Of a DNA stretch of 64,000 bases, positions 35,903 through 49,557 are shown piece after piece. The DNA is from Cyclospora cayetanensis (taxonomy: Eukaryota; Apicomplexa; Conoidasida; Eucoccidiorida; Eimeriidae), in contig NW_020312081.1 of NCBI RefSeq assembly GCF_002999335.1, positions 186,001 through 250,000 of the forward strand. The letters run 5' to 3'. Under the pieces are notes generated by a model. That model was not told where the DNA came from. It worked only from the letters and a program-made list of their open reading frames with translations, and made no database searches. Made by a program: the position numbers and the translations under genes. The stretch's first letter is position 1. The number at the start of each line of letters is the position of its first letter.

Positions 35903-38900
35903 ATGGGGGTTAGAGTTTTGGTGGAATTCAAGAAATATTCAAGCACTTCTAAGCAAATGAAGCCGCTCTTCGCGCACCTGCCGGCAGCAGCATCTACCGG
36001 GAGGGCCTCCTTTCTGAGGAAGTGTTTCCAAGGGGCCCCCCTATTCCCTACTCGGTTTTCCCCTGGTCGTTCAATGCGTAAGGGGCCCCTTAGCTTCTCT
36101 TCGGGGTCTCCAGCTTTCATAGGAAGGCAGTCGCTGACGGTACACCGCAGCATTTCCGGATGCAACGCCACAACGCCACCTCACTTTCGGCCCTTTTCCT
36201 CGTCTCCCACTGCTGCTGAGACTTGTATTCCTACTGCAAGCACCGACCCCCGCCCAGGCCTGTTGCAGCTACCGGGAGTACATACACCTGAGCAGCTCCT
36301 GCAGCTGGCGCGTGTTTGCGTTAGGGATTGTGAGGCACTGCTGGAGAGCGAGGAAAGGCGCGCCGAAGAAACCACACAGGAATCCACTAGGCGCTCCATT
36401 CATGCGCTTGATGCTGTCAGCAACGCTTTGTGCAAAGTTGCGGATGCCGCGGAGCTCATCAGGCAAGAGTCTAAGGTCTAGGGTTAGGATTTCGTGATTG
36501 AGGCAATGAACCATCAGCTGCGAACCGGTAAGCACGAATGCTGTGAAGGAGCAGAGGCATCGGGTTTGGCGTATGCAATTTGGCTGTGCAGGAGCGTCCA
36601 TCCATCTGCCGAATGGCAGAAGGCGGGGGCCCAGGTTGTACAGGAAGTGCAGCAGTTTATGAGCATCGCAAACTTCAGCGATTCCGTAAGTACCGAACCC
36701 TTGCATCTTCCTTCTTCACACCACACACCAGGCCTAGGGTTCATGGCGCAGCCTTGTCTGATTGCGAGGCTCCAGATATACAAGCGCTTGCGAGGGGGCG
36801 ACCACGAAGTCTCCGGCGGAGAGGCAGAGCGGTGAGCTAGAGAGAAACGGCATTCCTCACGTCCTTCTGGACCTGTGTGTTTGATCGGAGTGCAGACTTC
36901 GGCCTTTATGCCTGGAGACTTGACACGGCACCTCAGCCTGTTGTGTTGTTGCTGCTTCAGGATTGAGCGTGCTGCAGATGGCGCCCTTCAAAAGGAGGAA
37001 GCGGTGGTTCTACGATGCATGCGAGAGGCGATGGAGCAGCAGGGCATACACTTGAGCCCTCAAGAAAAGGTACTGCCAAGGCGCAATCAGTTGGCTAGTC
37101 GCAAATCCTAGGTGCACGAGTAGTGCCTCTAGTGGACCTTCATCAAGCGCTCCTTAAGGGTATTTCGGGAAGCCTTTTTGATGAGAGAAACCAAGGATCT
37201 CGGGGCACTTTACTCTTAAACCCACAGCGTCTCGCTCTAGAGGCTTGCAGCCGCGGCTACCCTGGATTGTCTTTGCATCCGGACGTTCAGGAGCGGCTTT
37301 TGCTCTTGTTGGAACAAGAGAATGAAGCTGCCGCAGAATGCATTGCCACCCAAGACGAGGCACCCCGTAAGCCCTACAAATCCATGCGCACCAAAGAAAC
37401 CCTTTGTGGCGACTCCTGCTCTGCGCGAATTCCTTAACTTGAGGCTCTGGAATGCCATAATACTCTGCGCAGGGCTTTATGGACACGTGCCGCCATGTGT
37501 GTGCTTTCACTGGAGGTTCTTTGACGAAGGTGAATCGGGGAGCCGTTGCCTACCTCTAAAGGGTATCCTTTTGCTGTTTCTGCCTTTTTCCTGGTGGCTC
37601 GCTGCAGAAATAGAGGTATCCACGCAGATGTTGCTGAAGGCGGGCGTTCCACAGAGCCTCATCGCGATGCGTACAGCGGAGCTGCAGCAACAAAAGGAAC
37701 AGCAAGAGCAGCACCAGGGGATGTTCTCTTTGTGGGGACGTAAGAAAGGCAGAATGGCGGATTCCCTTACGATCACCGCAGACGACGAATTCACCAAAGT
37801 GCTTCTAAGGCAGGTGGCTCCCCAGCTGTTATCCATAAATCCCAGTCTTAATGTTGACACGCAGCGCTGAATCGTGCGGAAGGGTAAGCCGCAAATCCTG
37901 GGAGCTGCTGATTTTCCAGCAGACTACGTCAAAGGCTCGCAAAAATCAGCCCTCTGGGGGTTCCGTTCTTTGTTGATTCTCAGGGCAAGCAGGGATCGGG
38001 GTTTGCGGCGGGAGCTGCATCGCCTTATTGAGGGTGCAGAGAACTTTGTGAGAGGAGAGATAAAGAACTTTGTTTTTCGCCTCCTTGCTAGCTTTTGTGC
38101 ATGTTGCTGCTTTGCTCACCAAGTCTGCTCCTTTGAGCTTTTGATGCGTCCTACCTTGCCTGTTGAATCTACCGCCTTGCACATAGGTTTGCAGCGCGTT
38201 TTGATCGATCGTCTCTTTGTTTGCTTTCCTACATGCCTTTTCATTCGATTAAGTGCGTAGGTGTCTGTGCCCCGAAACCCTTCGTGGGAAAAAATTTTAG
38301 CAGGGCGCGCATACGTGTGTGTTTTGTGTGCGTCCGCCTACAATCCTCTTTTCACGTGTTTCTATCCCCTGAGTGCATGTGAATTCTCCCTGCGCTCGGT
38401 GTCTCTGCAGCAGTCAGACCAAAAGTTCCTTCGTCTCTTAGCACTGAGACAAGAAATCGCCAAAAGCCGCGGGTTTCCTTCCTGGGCTGCATTCGCTCCG
38501 AGGTAGAATAACTTAGAACCACAAGACACAGCAGCAGGGGCAGAAATCACAACAAAAGATACCTGGTGTCTCCCAGAGACGCCCTGCTAGCATCTAGCTA
38601 CCCAGATATAAGACACCTGAAGGCTAAGGAACGAAATTTACGGGCCTCTGCGTACGACTCAAACCCTACCACCTATACTCTATGTGTGCGTAACAGGGAA
38701 GGCGTTTTACGGACCCCCGAAGCGGTATCAACATTCCTTGAGCGTGTTGAATTTGCGTTGAAGGTGCAGCCAAATCCCCATCACGTTTCACCCTCATGTC
38801 TAGGCTTTGAATCCCGAGCCTCACGCAGTACGCTCGAAGCCCCCAGCTCTGCATGGTTTGGTTTCTCAGTCCGAAGAGAGGAGTGCACCTTACAGGCCTC

Positions 38901-41736
38901 TGCTGTTTGCTCAGCCGCAGCTCGATTCGGAACTTATTACGCTGAAGGCACTGGCAGAGGGGCTGCCGGAAGCGTTTGGCGTTCAGCTACCGCTGCAACC
39001 ATGGGATATTCCGTTTCTAATGGAGTGGTACACTCGGCAGCAACAAAACAGGAAAGCCAAACGCACCTCTGAACCCTAGGCTCCAGCCTTGGAAGTCGTG
39101 AACTCGATCGTGTGCTCGAATCGCACAGCCCTAACGAAGCACCTCTGGCAAACAGCATATAATTAGAGCGAAACTCCCAGATGGCTCTCAAGCCACAACA
39201 CATTCTTCAGCAACATACTTTACACGTGTGTTCTGCATGCTCGAACATTGTGGATATAGTGTTTTGGGCTTGCGACTATGGGCTTTGGCTTCAGGTATAC
39301 TGAGCCCCGACGCCTCCCTCTGGAGACTGTGTGGCGCAAGGCAACGGAAATCGTGGAGAGCCTCACAGGGTTCTCTATGGTCCCTAAATGCCCATCACCC
39401 GGTGCGCTTTAGACTTGGGGGATGGTAGTGTAGGGTGTGCTCTGCGTGCTGCGCCACATGAACGTCCCCAGGCTTCCTTGGGAGCACAGCGCTTGCGGCT
39501 TTGGGTCGAGTAGTCTGCACACGCCGGAGCTAGCGCTTCTGCGCCGTCTCCTATGCTTCAAGCTTTACACGCTGGCCTCGTTTTGTTCACAGGCGAAACA
39601 TGGCACTGGAGTGTTCTGAAGTTTGAGTTACGGCCATCACGGGGCCCCTTAGGGCCCCCGCGAGGCGACCTATACGTTGATTTGTGGGCTCGGAAGGACA
39701 AGACAAGGCTTTTGGCGCAATTCACTGTTAGGGGGTCCAAGCAAATGGACTATCCTTTAAAGCAGGTATAGCTGTGGCTCAGGGTCTGTACTTGCGCGTT
39801 GGCGGATATGGCGGTACTGCACAGCCACGTAGGCGAGTGTAGAGTGGGGTACCAGGTTTAGGAGCATGAGCTGAAAGCTTAGGACTTAGTGGCATAGAGG
39901 AGAGTCCTCTTTGTGAAGTGGGTAAGGTTTCTACTGCCTAAGCGCTTAGTGTAAAGGGTGTGGACTGAAGTGCTGAGGATTTGTGGTTCAGGGTTGGAAT
40001 CTGGGGGGCCCCTTGATGCGCACCTGCGTCACCGAGGATGCGGAAGGCCACCTAAGGCAAATTCCGTGCTGCGCATTGGTCTCTAATTTTGCTCCGCCTC
40101 CACGCATTTACAGCTCAAGTACTGGTGGGTTGTTATAGGTACAGTGGGCGACGGGTAGCGAATAGGGGCTCAGGGCTTGGGGTAACTACGCGTATCCTTT
40201 TTCTGTGTGCATCCATATTGGCTATAAGGTCTTGAGATTCAAATTCGAATTTGTGTTTTTGGCTCAATTTTGGCTTGCGATCGAGCCTCAGGGTTTCGAG
40301 TTTAGAGTCAGCGGATCGAGGTTCTAAGTATGTGTGCTCAGAGGGAAGTCTAGATGACTCCCTGACACTTCTACGTGAATTCCTGGTGACTGAAGAAGAA
40401 AGCGTCCATCTTCTCCACGAGTTGGGCCACGCTGTGCATGGACTCTTATCCCAAACCCAAATGCAGCATCTTGCAGGCAAAGTTTCAATGCCCTAACTCC
40501 TACATTTAACACTGCCAGCACAAGTGGTTCAAAATTTTATTTGGCGACAAAAGCTGTTGCCACACCGTGTCAAGTCAAATGCGTTGAGGGTTTGGAACGC
40601 AGGTGCTTGAGTTTAGGGTGTACCCCAGTCAGCGTAGTCAGCGCACCCTCGATCCAATGAGGGTCTGCCCCAGTCCTGCTACATCGAAATCCTCGTATCG
40701 TTCGTGGACAGCCCTGTCGATAAATGCGGGTGGTGTACACTTCTCAGGCACGCGAGGAGCAGTTGACTTTGCCGAGTTTCCTTCCCATTTATTCGAACTC
40801 TTCGCCCCCAGGATCTTCAGACCAGATGGCGCCCCTCAAGATAATCCTCGATTGTTTCAAGGCTTCCAAATGGCTCACCAGCTCCAACTGGCTCTCCTTG
40901 ATCGCGTAATTCGAAAGCCATGAATGCCAGAAAAAGTTCATTCCATGAATCTCAGAAAGTGCATATGATAGCTTAGGCACGGGTTCTGTCAGCTTTTCCT
41001 CAGCATCACGGATTCATTATGTGCGCTTTAGGTTCAAGCATTAGAAAGTGCCGTTTGTGTGCAGGCATTTTATAGTTACATCCCACAGCGGGGCTTGTTG
41101 GATCCTATGGGCTGTCTGAACCCATCAGACGCAAATGAAGAAGTTAAGCGCCTCGCTGCGTTTTTAGATGCTTCGTTTAACGAAAGGGAAGTCCTGGGGA
41201 AAATGGTAGATGGGTACATGGGAGCGCCCTTTTGGAAACTCATTGGCAGGCCCCCTCTGAGGGCTTTTGAGCACCTGGTCCACTATGGAGCGAACTACTT
41301 TTGCTACCTTTTCTGTCGGTGAGTCCTTCCCCTTTATTGGAGGTGCCAAGCGACTAGACCTACCTTGTTTTATACTTCTAGCTTATTTTATACTCTAGCT
41401 GACACGGCGACGGTGCAACACACAGCTAATGGCTCGGGTTGGGGTAGAAGGCTGTATATATGTATGTATATTCGTACCTACATGTTTTGTGTTTTCAGGT
41501 GTACGTCGAGTTATGTGTGGCACATGGGACTGGACAAGGCGGGAGGGACCACTGGGGACACCTCTCGCTTGCTGCGTTTGTTGGAGCGCGGTTCTATCGA
41601 CTGCTGTGCTGGGCCCCTGTTGGAGCTTTTAAAAGGGCAGGAGGATGCAGAGAAGTTGCAAGAGCTCTCTGAGCACCCGGAGAGAATACCTTTGGAGTAT
41701 CTACTTCAGACGAGCAAAGGAATCACACAAGTATGA
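35903..41736 (+). CDS. M3 metallopeptidase, mitochondrial intermediate peptidase type
   Basis: About 17 exons. Clear ones are 35903-36468, 36592-36685, 36752-36831, 36961-37069, about 37123-37366, 37607-about 37840, 37984-38047, 38411-38502, 38577-38763, 38804-about 39030, 39593-39765, 39992-40118, 40342-40476, 40748-40905, 41065-41318 and 41499-41736. HELGH at 40416-40430 is the M3 zinc motif. The third ligand Glu lies in DFAEFPS at the start of the next exon. GDLYVDLWARKDK and PLRAFEHLVHYGANYFCYL are also M3-typical. The Arg/Ser-rich N-terminus (alternative ATG at 35957) suits a mitochondrial presequence. Mitochondrial intermediate peptidase removes an octapeptide from imported precursors in the matrix. 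Oddities: the intron after the zinc-motif exon is GC-AG; the 37069/37123 and 37607-37984 joins do not close in phase; and a stretch near 37607-37866 is an insertion relative to the family. Between about 39030 and 39590 at least one exon (around 39250-39300) is not fixed. Confidence 0.85.
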
Positions 41737-42999
41737 TTCGGACCGCGTTGCCCTGGATTTTATTTTTTGCAGAATCATAAGATCCTAATCAGAGCAATGA
41801 GCAACTTGGCCAATCGGTAGCGCGCTCATCATTGACTACCGTTACACCTTGGCACCTGGGTCGGTGTGCTGAACTGAACTACGTGTCAACTGATGATTTG
41901 TTCACCCTTCGGATAATTACTAGTCACTTCCGTGACCTCCCAATAGCGGAACCATACAGACCTGCCATCCTGTTTCTCGGTGGAATACAGCCGTATGTAA
42001 GTCAAGCACGGCCAGCCAAGATGCAGGCCAATACATTTAAACTCAGCGTGTCGACGTATGCGCAGGTGTGTCTCTGTCTAATTTCCAGCCTCTTACAAAT
42101 TTTGCAACCTAACGGCAATAGCACTTTGATATGCCCTCTCCCTGTGAAGTGGCAATGCCATTGATTAAAATGCAGCAAACACAGATTCAAAGAAATATGG
42201 CGTTATATCTGCTTGTCCTACCAGGCTCTGCCAAGTGAGCGTCTGCTCCAGTGCACTACGACTCCAACACAACGAGTCTCAGAACTAAAGTCGCCAAAAC
42301 TTAGTGCTTAGCATCCCTTGACTGGATGCATGGAGTTGTGCTGCAGATGCCGCATGATACGATCGATGTGAAGCTAATATCAGCAAGAGTAGTAATTGAT
42401 TTAAATCTACGACTAGGATTTTAAAGCTAACGGCTCCGGAAGCATAGGCCATGGCACGAAGCTCGTTCAATAGACAACTCATTGTCCGACAAAATCCTAG
42501 GAAATTGTTGTTTGTAGCTTTCCTTCTTGAGCGCCCATAGAAAAACTGATCAACAGTCACATAGTTGGATCCTGCAAGAAGCTTTTAAGACTGCTTATTT
42601 ACAGATCTGTCCTTCGCAGTTGGCCTTCACCCCCTAGGTTGCCGGCTCCATGGTAGACACGACCGCAGTGGGTCAAACAGCTGCACTCTCTGTGTAAGGT
42701 TTTGTGTCGTGAACGCCTACACTATCCGTGTGCAACTATGTGAAACCCTTAAGCTGCAGCGTGCAGGTAGCGCTATATCACACCTAAATGAAAAACAATA
42801 AAGCCACACCGTCAGTTCTTTACCCTGTTCCTCCGTTTCCGCCTCTGTGTGCCTGCCATCTGGCAGCTTCAGTACCCAGCAAACTTTTGCATGTTCAAAT
42901 TAATGACAGAATAATGGCTTGCCTTCTCAAGCAGGTCATCCCTGCCCCGCATAGTGCAGTTCAAACTTAAAAGGAACCTGGGTCTAGCGAGATAGGCTA
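41737..42999. other. Intergenic
   Basis: Downstream of the peptidase gene and before the LTR-like sequence at 43.0 kb. No supported gene or RNA gene. Confidence 0.5.
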
Positions 43000-45900
43000 C
43001 ACCTGAACACTTTCCACAATACTAGTAATCTTCAACCGAGAATTAGTAAAGGATTGACTGATTCATTTGCCTCTCTGTGTATCTTATTTATTGCAGAATA
43101 CCGCTACCTGGATATATGAAGACCCAATATCGCGTGCGTGTGCACTACATCCCAAGTGCAAATAGCTGTAAATCCCCGAAGTGCTTCCATGGTGCGTTAA
43201 TGCACGCTCTAAAGCTGTACCTTTCCTCATGTCAGGAATTCTGAGAGACACAGTAAACGAAAGGTAGGATAACTTCCAGAAAATACTCGGTAACCTTTTA
43301 TCGAGTAAGAATTGGGTCTCAACTCAAGTTTCCCCTCTGGAGGTCTTAAGTGAATCCTCAAACTAGATAACACTGCAAGATTCGATGCACAGGCTCACCG
43401 CTCGTCCACTGGCTGTCGATGAAGTAGTATATCAGGTTTTCTCTTAGTAGTAATGTTTGGCTTCAAAGAAGGTATTCGACAATTAAGTGACTTGATTTTC
43501 TCCGACAACAGTGCCGGGACAAAAGCTCTCTGACAGTGGAAGTTGATGGTGCGACAACGCCTACTGCAGCCGCACAAGCCTACCTGCATGATTACATAAA
43601 CTCATCAGTCCCATCACTGGCAGAAACGCATGCTTCGTTAGCCGACAGGATGTTTGTAGATGCATCGAATAGCATGACAGTCATAAGAATGGACAACAAT
43701 CGGAGCATGGCAATGTATCAATAGATCGGCATATCAAGACAAATGAAACGGTCTGCAAAACCCCTAGAGTAGACGAACAAGTAACTTTTTTTCAGTGAAA
43801 TTATATCAGGTTTTCCTATGGTGCCTAGTCAGGTTGCCGCCTTGTGGACAGCGACTCCGATTAAATGATCGTCCCGTGGGGCTTCCGCACCTGCAGGACT
43901 ACTAGAGGTTGTGAGAACACATAAGGCATCTGTTACGTGTTTGGGTGAGAAAGAGAATAGCTGAGTCAAGGTGTAGGATCTATGGATGTCGGGGCCATGT
44001 GAAGTGGCCCTACCTTACAGTCCGGGGTGAACGAAAAGAAGCTAAAGCGATTCGGCGTTTTCAGGCAGCTGCCAACAGCCTCTTAACAACCCACCTGATA
44101 CTTCTGTAGGAGCGTTGGTTTTCTGATGCAGAGCTGCAAGCGCATTAGGAAATCCAAAGAACTCGAACAACGGGACTGAGCTCAACGCAAGCAGGCTGCT
44201 TGACGAGCAAGGACAGACCATCGAGAACAATGGAAAGCCTGTCCCTGCACGCTTTGGTGCACTGAAGGAGGCATTAGAGGGTAGAGCTGCAGTTGGACTT
44301 TCACCAGGGATCAGAGACACAAGTTCACACGAAAACCGCAGGCGTTACTAGCCCCTGTAGCTGTATTGGATCTAGTACTCAAGATGTTGCACTGCAGTCT
44401 CTCAGTCACTCGTTAGAGCAGTCCCAAGAGCTTCGGCTCACTGAATGGTAGCAGAACGCAACCTTTGGTGACAGAACCGCAAGAATATGCTACGTCAGAA
44501 TGAAAGGGTTTCCAATCAGCACAGTTTATTACTTCTGTGCCGAACCCGTGCACCATGACGGGATCCTGGTATGCCATGGGTTTTCCAGCGGAAAGACGCC
44601 ATACGGCCGCACCTGCATTCTGTGGAGGTCTGTGTCAGGATTCGCTAGCACAAAGCAGCTCCTAGTACCATCGACAACGTTTCCTTTATCTATGGAGATC
44701 GGGGTACAGTCAGTGCCTCAATAATTGGGCAGGGCAGAAACTTTGCGCAAGCGGATAAGTATTGCAGTAAGGCAAGATGGTTCTGAGCACGCATCTCGTC
44801 TAATTGGCTCTGCAACCGGTTTGTAATTAGGAACTTCGGTTAAACTTTAAGCCGCAGAACAGCATGAATGGGCAAATATCAAGTGTTGGGCGGATTAGGT
44901 AAATACTCATTAGCTGCCAGCAGGCTGGCCAGGGCCACCTGCTTTTCGTGCAGCACACAGTATCGAGCTCTACTACAAGTCAGTCCCAAGTCATGTTTTG
45001 TGGTATCGGAAGCCTTCGTGGCATGAAACGGAGATCGAGTGGCAGGCAAATGATTTGTTGAAGAATGGCGACCTGCAGGGGTTGACCAGCTCTTCTAAGC
45101 ATAATCCGGTGTTGGTGCCGAAACAGGAGGGCAGGTGGCGCATGATGGCTACTTTTAAGCCCTTGAACAAATTGCCTGCAGAACAAAAGCTCCCAATGCC
45201 TCACGTTAGCGAACTAACTAGCACTACAGTAATCAACACTATAGTCCACACTTCACTTAACAGCCACTTGCGTGCAATCCCCATTATCTCGATGATAGGC
45301 ACACGACGGCTTTCACCATCACATTCGGAAGCTTGAGTATACCTGTGTGTCATTCGAACTTTTAAAGGCATCTGCTGAGCTTGAACAGTGGAAGAAGGCA
45401 CGAAGTTCATGAGTCTCTCGAGCAAGGCTGGGTGGATTGCTGTCTGCTTCGACGACGCCTTGATCCACAGCCAACACATTAAACAGCATCAAAGACGCCT
45501 GTCGCATGCGCTTCAGCGGCTGCAGGACACGCACTGGTGTGTGACAACAGGAAAGTGTTTTTTTTTCATTAGAACAATTGTGTTTTGGGTTTCCGTGTTT
45601 TGGCTGCAGGAAATGACCTAGACCCGGCAAAAGTTGAAGCAGTCCAGGAGTGGCCTATATCTGTACGCACAAACAAGGACGTTGCGAAATTCTTCGGTTG
45701 TGCATATTAGTATCGTATATTTTCTTGAGTGTGCTGGGATCGAAGCACTACAGAAAACGCAGCCTCTGGCCTGGAGAATGGAGGCAGACGCGAAAGCAAC
45801 GAAACTAATTATCGGTCCCTGCTTGGAAGCTTGTTGGTCTTCAAGCTGCCCGCTCTGAGCGTCATTTCTTTCTGTCACCCAATATACGTGACGTGACATA

Positions 45901-48010
45901 GCGGCGGGTGCTAGTATTATTAAACAGGCTATGGCTTCTCTCAACACCAAAGCAGAGCTGAGAATTACATCGCTGTACCGAAATCAACCAGCGATATTTG
46001 ATACGGGAGAAGAAAATCTGCGGTGAGAGAGGACGTGAAAGGCCGCGCGCGCATGGCTCACATGGAGGTCATTCTACTATCCAGAGATACATTAGTCTTT
46101 AATGTATCTTGCAAAGATTTCCCGGGGCTCAAGTAATCCTAGAGCTGATAGTTGGATTGAGCGTCACGTGGAGTATGGCTGTACAGTCAAATAGATCAAA
46201 AGAAATACCAAAGTGGTCGTCAACGCGCATTCGGGATGCTTCGGCGGTTGGCTACTGCGCAACGCTCCCACTCTTGCCAGTGGTCATACACAGTTTCTAT
46301 CAAAAACTCAATGAGGCTCATGCATTTTGTACATATTCATCCGCTATTACTGCCAAAATTCAGAAAGGCAAAAGGGTAAAGCACTATCATGTCAATGGTG
46401 GATCTCTGTGGCTCAAAACAATGCGGGAATTACGCCCTTTGCACATCCCAATTCGTTTCTGCAGTGCCGGTTTGTGCAAAGCTGCTAGTCTTCTTTTGGT
46501 CCATGCTTGGATTGATGCTACAGATGAGTATGCAGCTGATGCCCAGATTGCCAGCAGCTGACCCTGTGCGGCTCTCCTAACTTGAGTCGTTTGCAAAGCC
46601 ATCCGGTTCCTTAAAAGGTGTAAGCTGATGTGACTATGGACGTCATTGCTGAGCTATCGGATCTCAAGAGTCAGAATGGCATTCACGTGCGTCTCCGCAG
46701 ACTCAACAAATATGCCCATGTCATCACTTGCTCCAGCTCTGTCGCAGCTCAGAAAGCATATCAAATATTCTGAGCTGATGTGTGAAAGCTTCACCTATTT
46801 CCCTGGAGTAGCTTTGTGGATAAGGACGCTAAGCTTGTTGCTTTGTTTTGGTGTGTATTTGAGACGTGCCGACACTTTCGACATAGTGTGACAGCTACAA
46901 ATAACCCTGAGGCAGGTGGATACACAGTGCGCACCAATCACACTCCTCTGCAGTATTTGCGACGCTACTTCTCACTATGCTCAGAAATTTCAGTGCTGGG
47001 CTTGAGCTTCTTCCCTTGTGCTGACCTAGCGTAAATTACTGAAGTACACTTGTCTCCTTGGTTCTTTTCATCATACCTGGTCTACAGTGAGGAGCCCCCA
47101 TTGAATCGGGAGCTGGGACTAATGGTCCGCAGTCAGCAGCCACCCGTAGCGGCGGAATACTTTAAACAGCAGTTGGCCAGTGGATAAAAATTTATGCGCA
47201 AACATAAGAAGGGACAAACACGGAACCATGAAGCGTGGATGTTGGCTGTATGTTTAGAGCCTGGAAACCTGTTTGTGGCGCATCGGCAGGCTCTACGAGG
47301 TGCATCGGAATGTGATCAAACGAAGTGGTTTGCGGCCAAGTGGCTAGGACCACATACGATTCTCAAATAGGTTTGTTCTTTTTGCTTTGTAAGCGATTGG
47401 ATTTTTTTTCACAGTTTGGAGATGGCACAGAACTATTATTATTGACTTTCTTTATTAGCTTTGAAGCTTCACGAAGTATGCGTGGACATTGCCGCATAGG
47501 GAAGTGACGCGTGAGGACGCGAAAGATCGACAAGGAGCTGTAGGCGTACTAAGAAGTGAAGAAACATTAAACGACAGGTTTGAATAAATTGGGGTCGAAA
47601 TCGCCAACCTTAGAGTTTGACGGAGGAACGGCTGTCGGCCTTATTGGCGGCGGTAATTTCTGCGGCTCTGTTGTGTTGACAGCGTTAGTCGCCGTGCCCC
47701 GTGTTCAACCAAGCCCGCCGTTGTTTGTATTTCCTCAATGCATGCTGTGCCTAAAATCGCTACCTTTATTCATTTATACTCTTTGCACAGCTTGCAGTTA
47801 TTAGTGGTTATATGTTTTGTATACATGGATAGATGTGGCCCTCTTAGGTATGCCATCAATACGCTCTTCCGCATACATGTTTCGGGCCCTGGAAATGGAC
47901 CAAGCTGCATCGACCGATTCTATTTGCTTACAAAAGTTGATTTATAAAGTGGGGATACAATGCTGGATTAGTGCGCATGTTTGTTTCCTGTACATATTTT
48001 CCTTATCCTC
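43000..48010 (+). mobile_element. Second degenerate Ty3/gypsy element (plus strand)
   Basis: LTR-like sequence at about 43000-43290, a diverged gag/protease interval, then pol remnants. Reverse transcriptase spans about 44998-45700, with NPVLVPKQEGRWRMMATFKP, the FDD remnant CFDDALIHSQH and EAVQEWPISV. The RNase H and integrase zinc-finger remnants lie at about 45700-46560. The integrase core is at about 46640-47040, with FVDKDAKLVALFWCVFETCR and NNPEAGGYTVRTNHTPLQYL. The C-terminus is at 47230-47370, with EPGNLFVAHRQAL and KWLGPHTIL. The post-integrase segment shared with 7.9 and 18.1 kb is at 47460-47700. It is homologous to the minus-strand element at 25.7-31.6 kb in inverted orientation. 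Stops and frameshifts break every domain. No clear 3' LTR was identified. Confidence 0.75.
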
Positions 48011-48419
48011 TTTGTCGTAGTACGAGGCTCCCATATTTCAGTGCTCCGACGATAGCAAGTTACAAGGCTGCGGCTTCGGTCTGTCAGTCGCAGTTGGGTA
48101 TTGTGCGGCTTTCTTCCCATCGGTTTTTCTTAACCAGTTGATGAATCCTTGAATGTTTACCCATCCTTCTGGCCAAAAGACTTTTCTGGTCTGCATAGCC
48201 TCATTGACGTATCCACAACATATTTTGCAGTGAAGAATCATGCTTTTCTACTAATTGCAAAGCTAATGCACCGACATCAGCTTGCAAGCGCCCTGGGCCT
48301 CCTCGACAGGCGTTATAGCACAGTCTGCTTCCAATGCCACAGGGATCACCCCCTCAGCCTGTTGCCTAAAAACTCAAGTTATTAAGCAAACAAATAGCTT
48401 TATCAGGACTAGACAGCCA

Positions 48420-48810
48420 CTGCGGGTTACCTGACACCCCGCTGCGTCCGAAAGTAGAGGATGAGCGGGGATAGTTGCATCGACCCATGCAGCCCTGTCA
48501 ACTATATCGCAACTGTTGAGGACTTAGAAGGGAGACCCTTATCTCCAAACTCGACACAAGCCTAATAGGACGTTCTTGAATTTTTTGCAACAAATCTTCC
48601 TTCTTCTCTTGCCCGAGGCTCTCAGAGTGCCCGGCAACAGGGAACAGGATACTGGAAGGTTGCGCGTGGCTGCACTCTCGAAGCACTCCGAACATCCCAT
48701 TATTGCTCATTGCACCAAGCATCTATCGCAGAGGTACACAGCGCTCTATCTCATAGGAAGCTATTAGAATCCTGCAGCAAATAAGATGCACGAACCAGCA
48801 TTCCATCGAT
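48420..48810 (-). mobile_element. LTR plus leader fragment, reverse orientation
   Basis: The reverse complement of 48570-48810 matches the LTR-like family (TTATTTGCTGCAG, then a GTGCTTCGAG-type stretch). Bases 48440-48540 match the leader segments at 31.2 kb and 61.3 kb (shared GATGAGCGG and CCATGCAG words). It faces the plus-strand element and is probably a separate truncated insertion. Confidence 0.5.
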
Positions 48811-49557
48811 TACACCAACAAGTTCCGAACTGCAGCGTAACCCAGTACATGCACTCACAATGAATCGGTGCACATCTACCTGTAAAAACAGCAACGATCT
48901 GTTGCCAAGGTAGCTGCATCATGTCCTACAGGCAACGAGCCAATTAGTGAGCGGGAAGGGTCATGGAATTCCAAAGTGTTATTTTCTGCAGCGGCGATAC
49001 ACTGGCTGTGTGCGTTGAAATTTTTTCCTTGAGATAATTATAAGCATTTGACTAGGTTTTCTGGCTGACTTTGTGGGTGCAGCAACAGGAAAACTGATAA
49101 ATTAGCTGTAGGGGACCAGACCAGGCAAAGTGACGGATGCCTAATTGAATAAGCTAATTTTTACTCCAGCGCGAACAAGCAACAATTTCAGTAAATTTAT
49201 TTTCCTGTATTTAAAATGCTTGTTTCTATTCAAGTTCAGTTGCCTATAATTGCATTGAGCTCCTAGACACTAAGATGCGTCAGTGTGTGCTGGAGATTGG
49301 AGATTGCCTCCATTGCCCCACACACTCAGGGAGCATGAATAGTATGTTAGAGTTATTCGATTTTTGCGTGAGCACGTTTTTGCTATGATACTATCTTTAT
49401 GCCTTATTTCGTTGTTTCAGAGTCATTACACAGACTTTTTACCGCTGATAATACGTCGCCGCACACGCCTTGGGTCACACACCTGGCCAGGAATCGAAAG
49501 CTACCACCAGTGAACTGAAGTTGCAATTAAATCCATTCTCCGTTTGAAACAAACAAA
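48811..49557. other. 5' flank of repeat-rich protein gene
   Basis: AT-rich, no open frame of note. The A-rich run AAACAAACAAA directly precedes the ATG at 49558, a favourable apicomplexan start context. Confidence 0.55.

Noticed and set aside
36478..36495. Telomere-like AGGGTTAGG and other AGGGTTT-like words in peptidase introns (also 40285, 40589, 40614)
   Set aside because: Single or double degenerate units only, with no array; they lie inside introns of a gene and do not mark a telomere or an insertion.
38931..39203. Minus-strand open frames opposite the peptidase exons
   Set aside because: Shadows of the plus-strand coding sequence with no independent evidence.
41801..41860. tRNA-like A-box (TGGCCAATCGGTAG)
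   Set aside because: No B-box (GGTTCGAANCC type) follows at the right distance, and no cloverleaf acceptor pairing was found.
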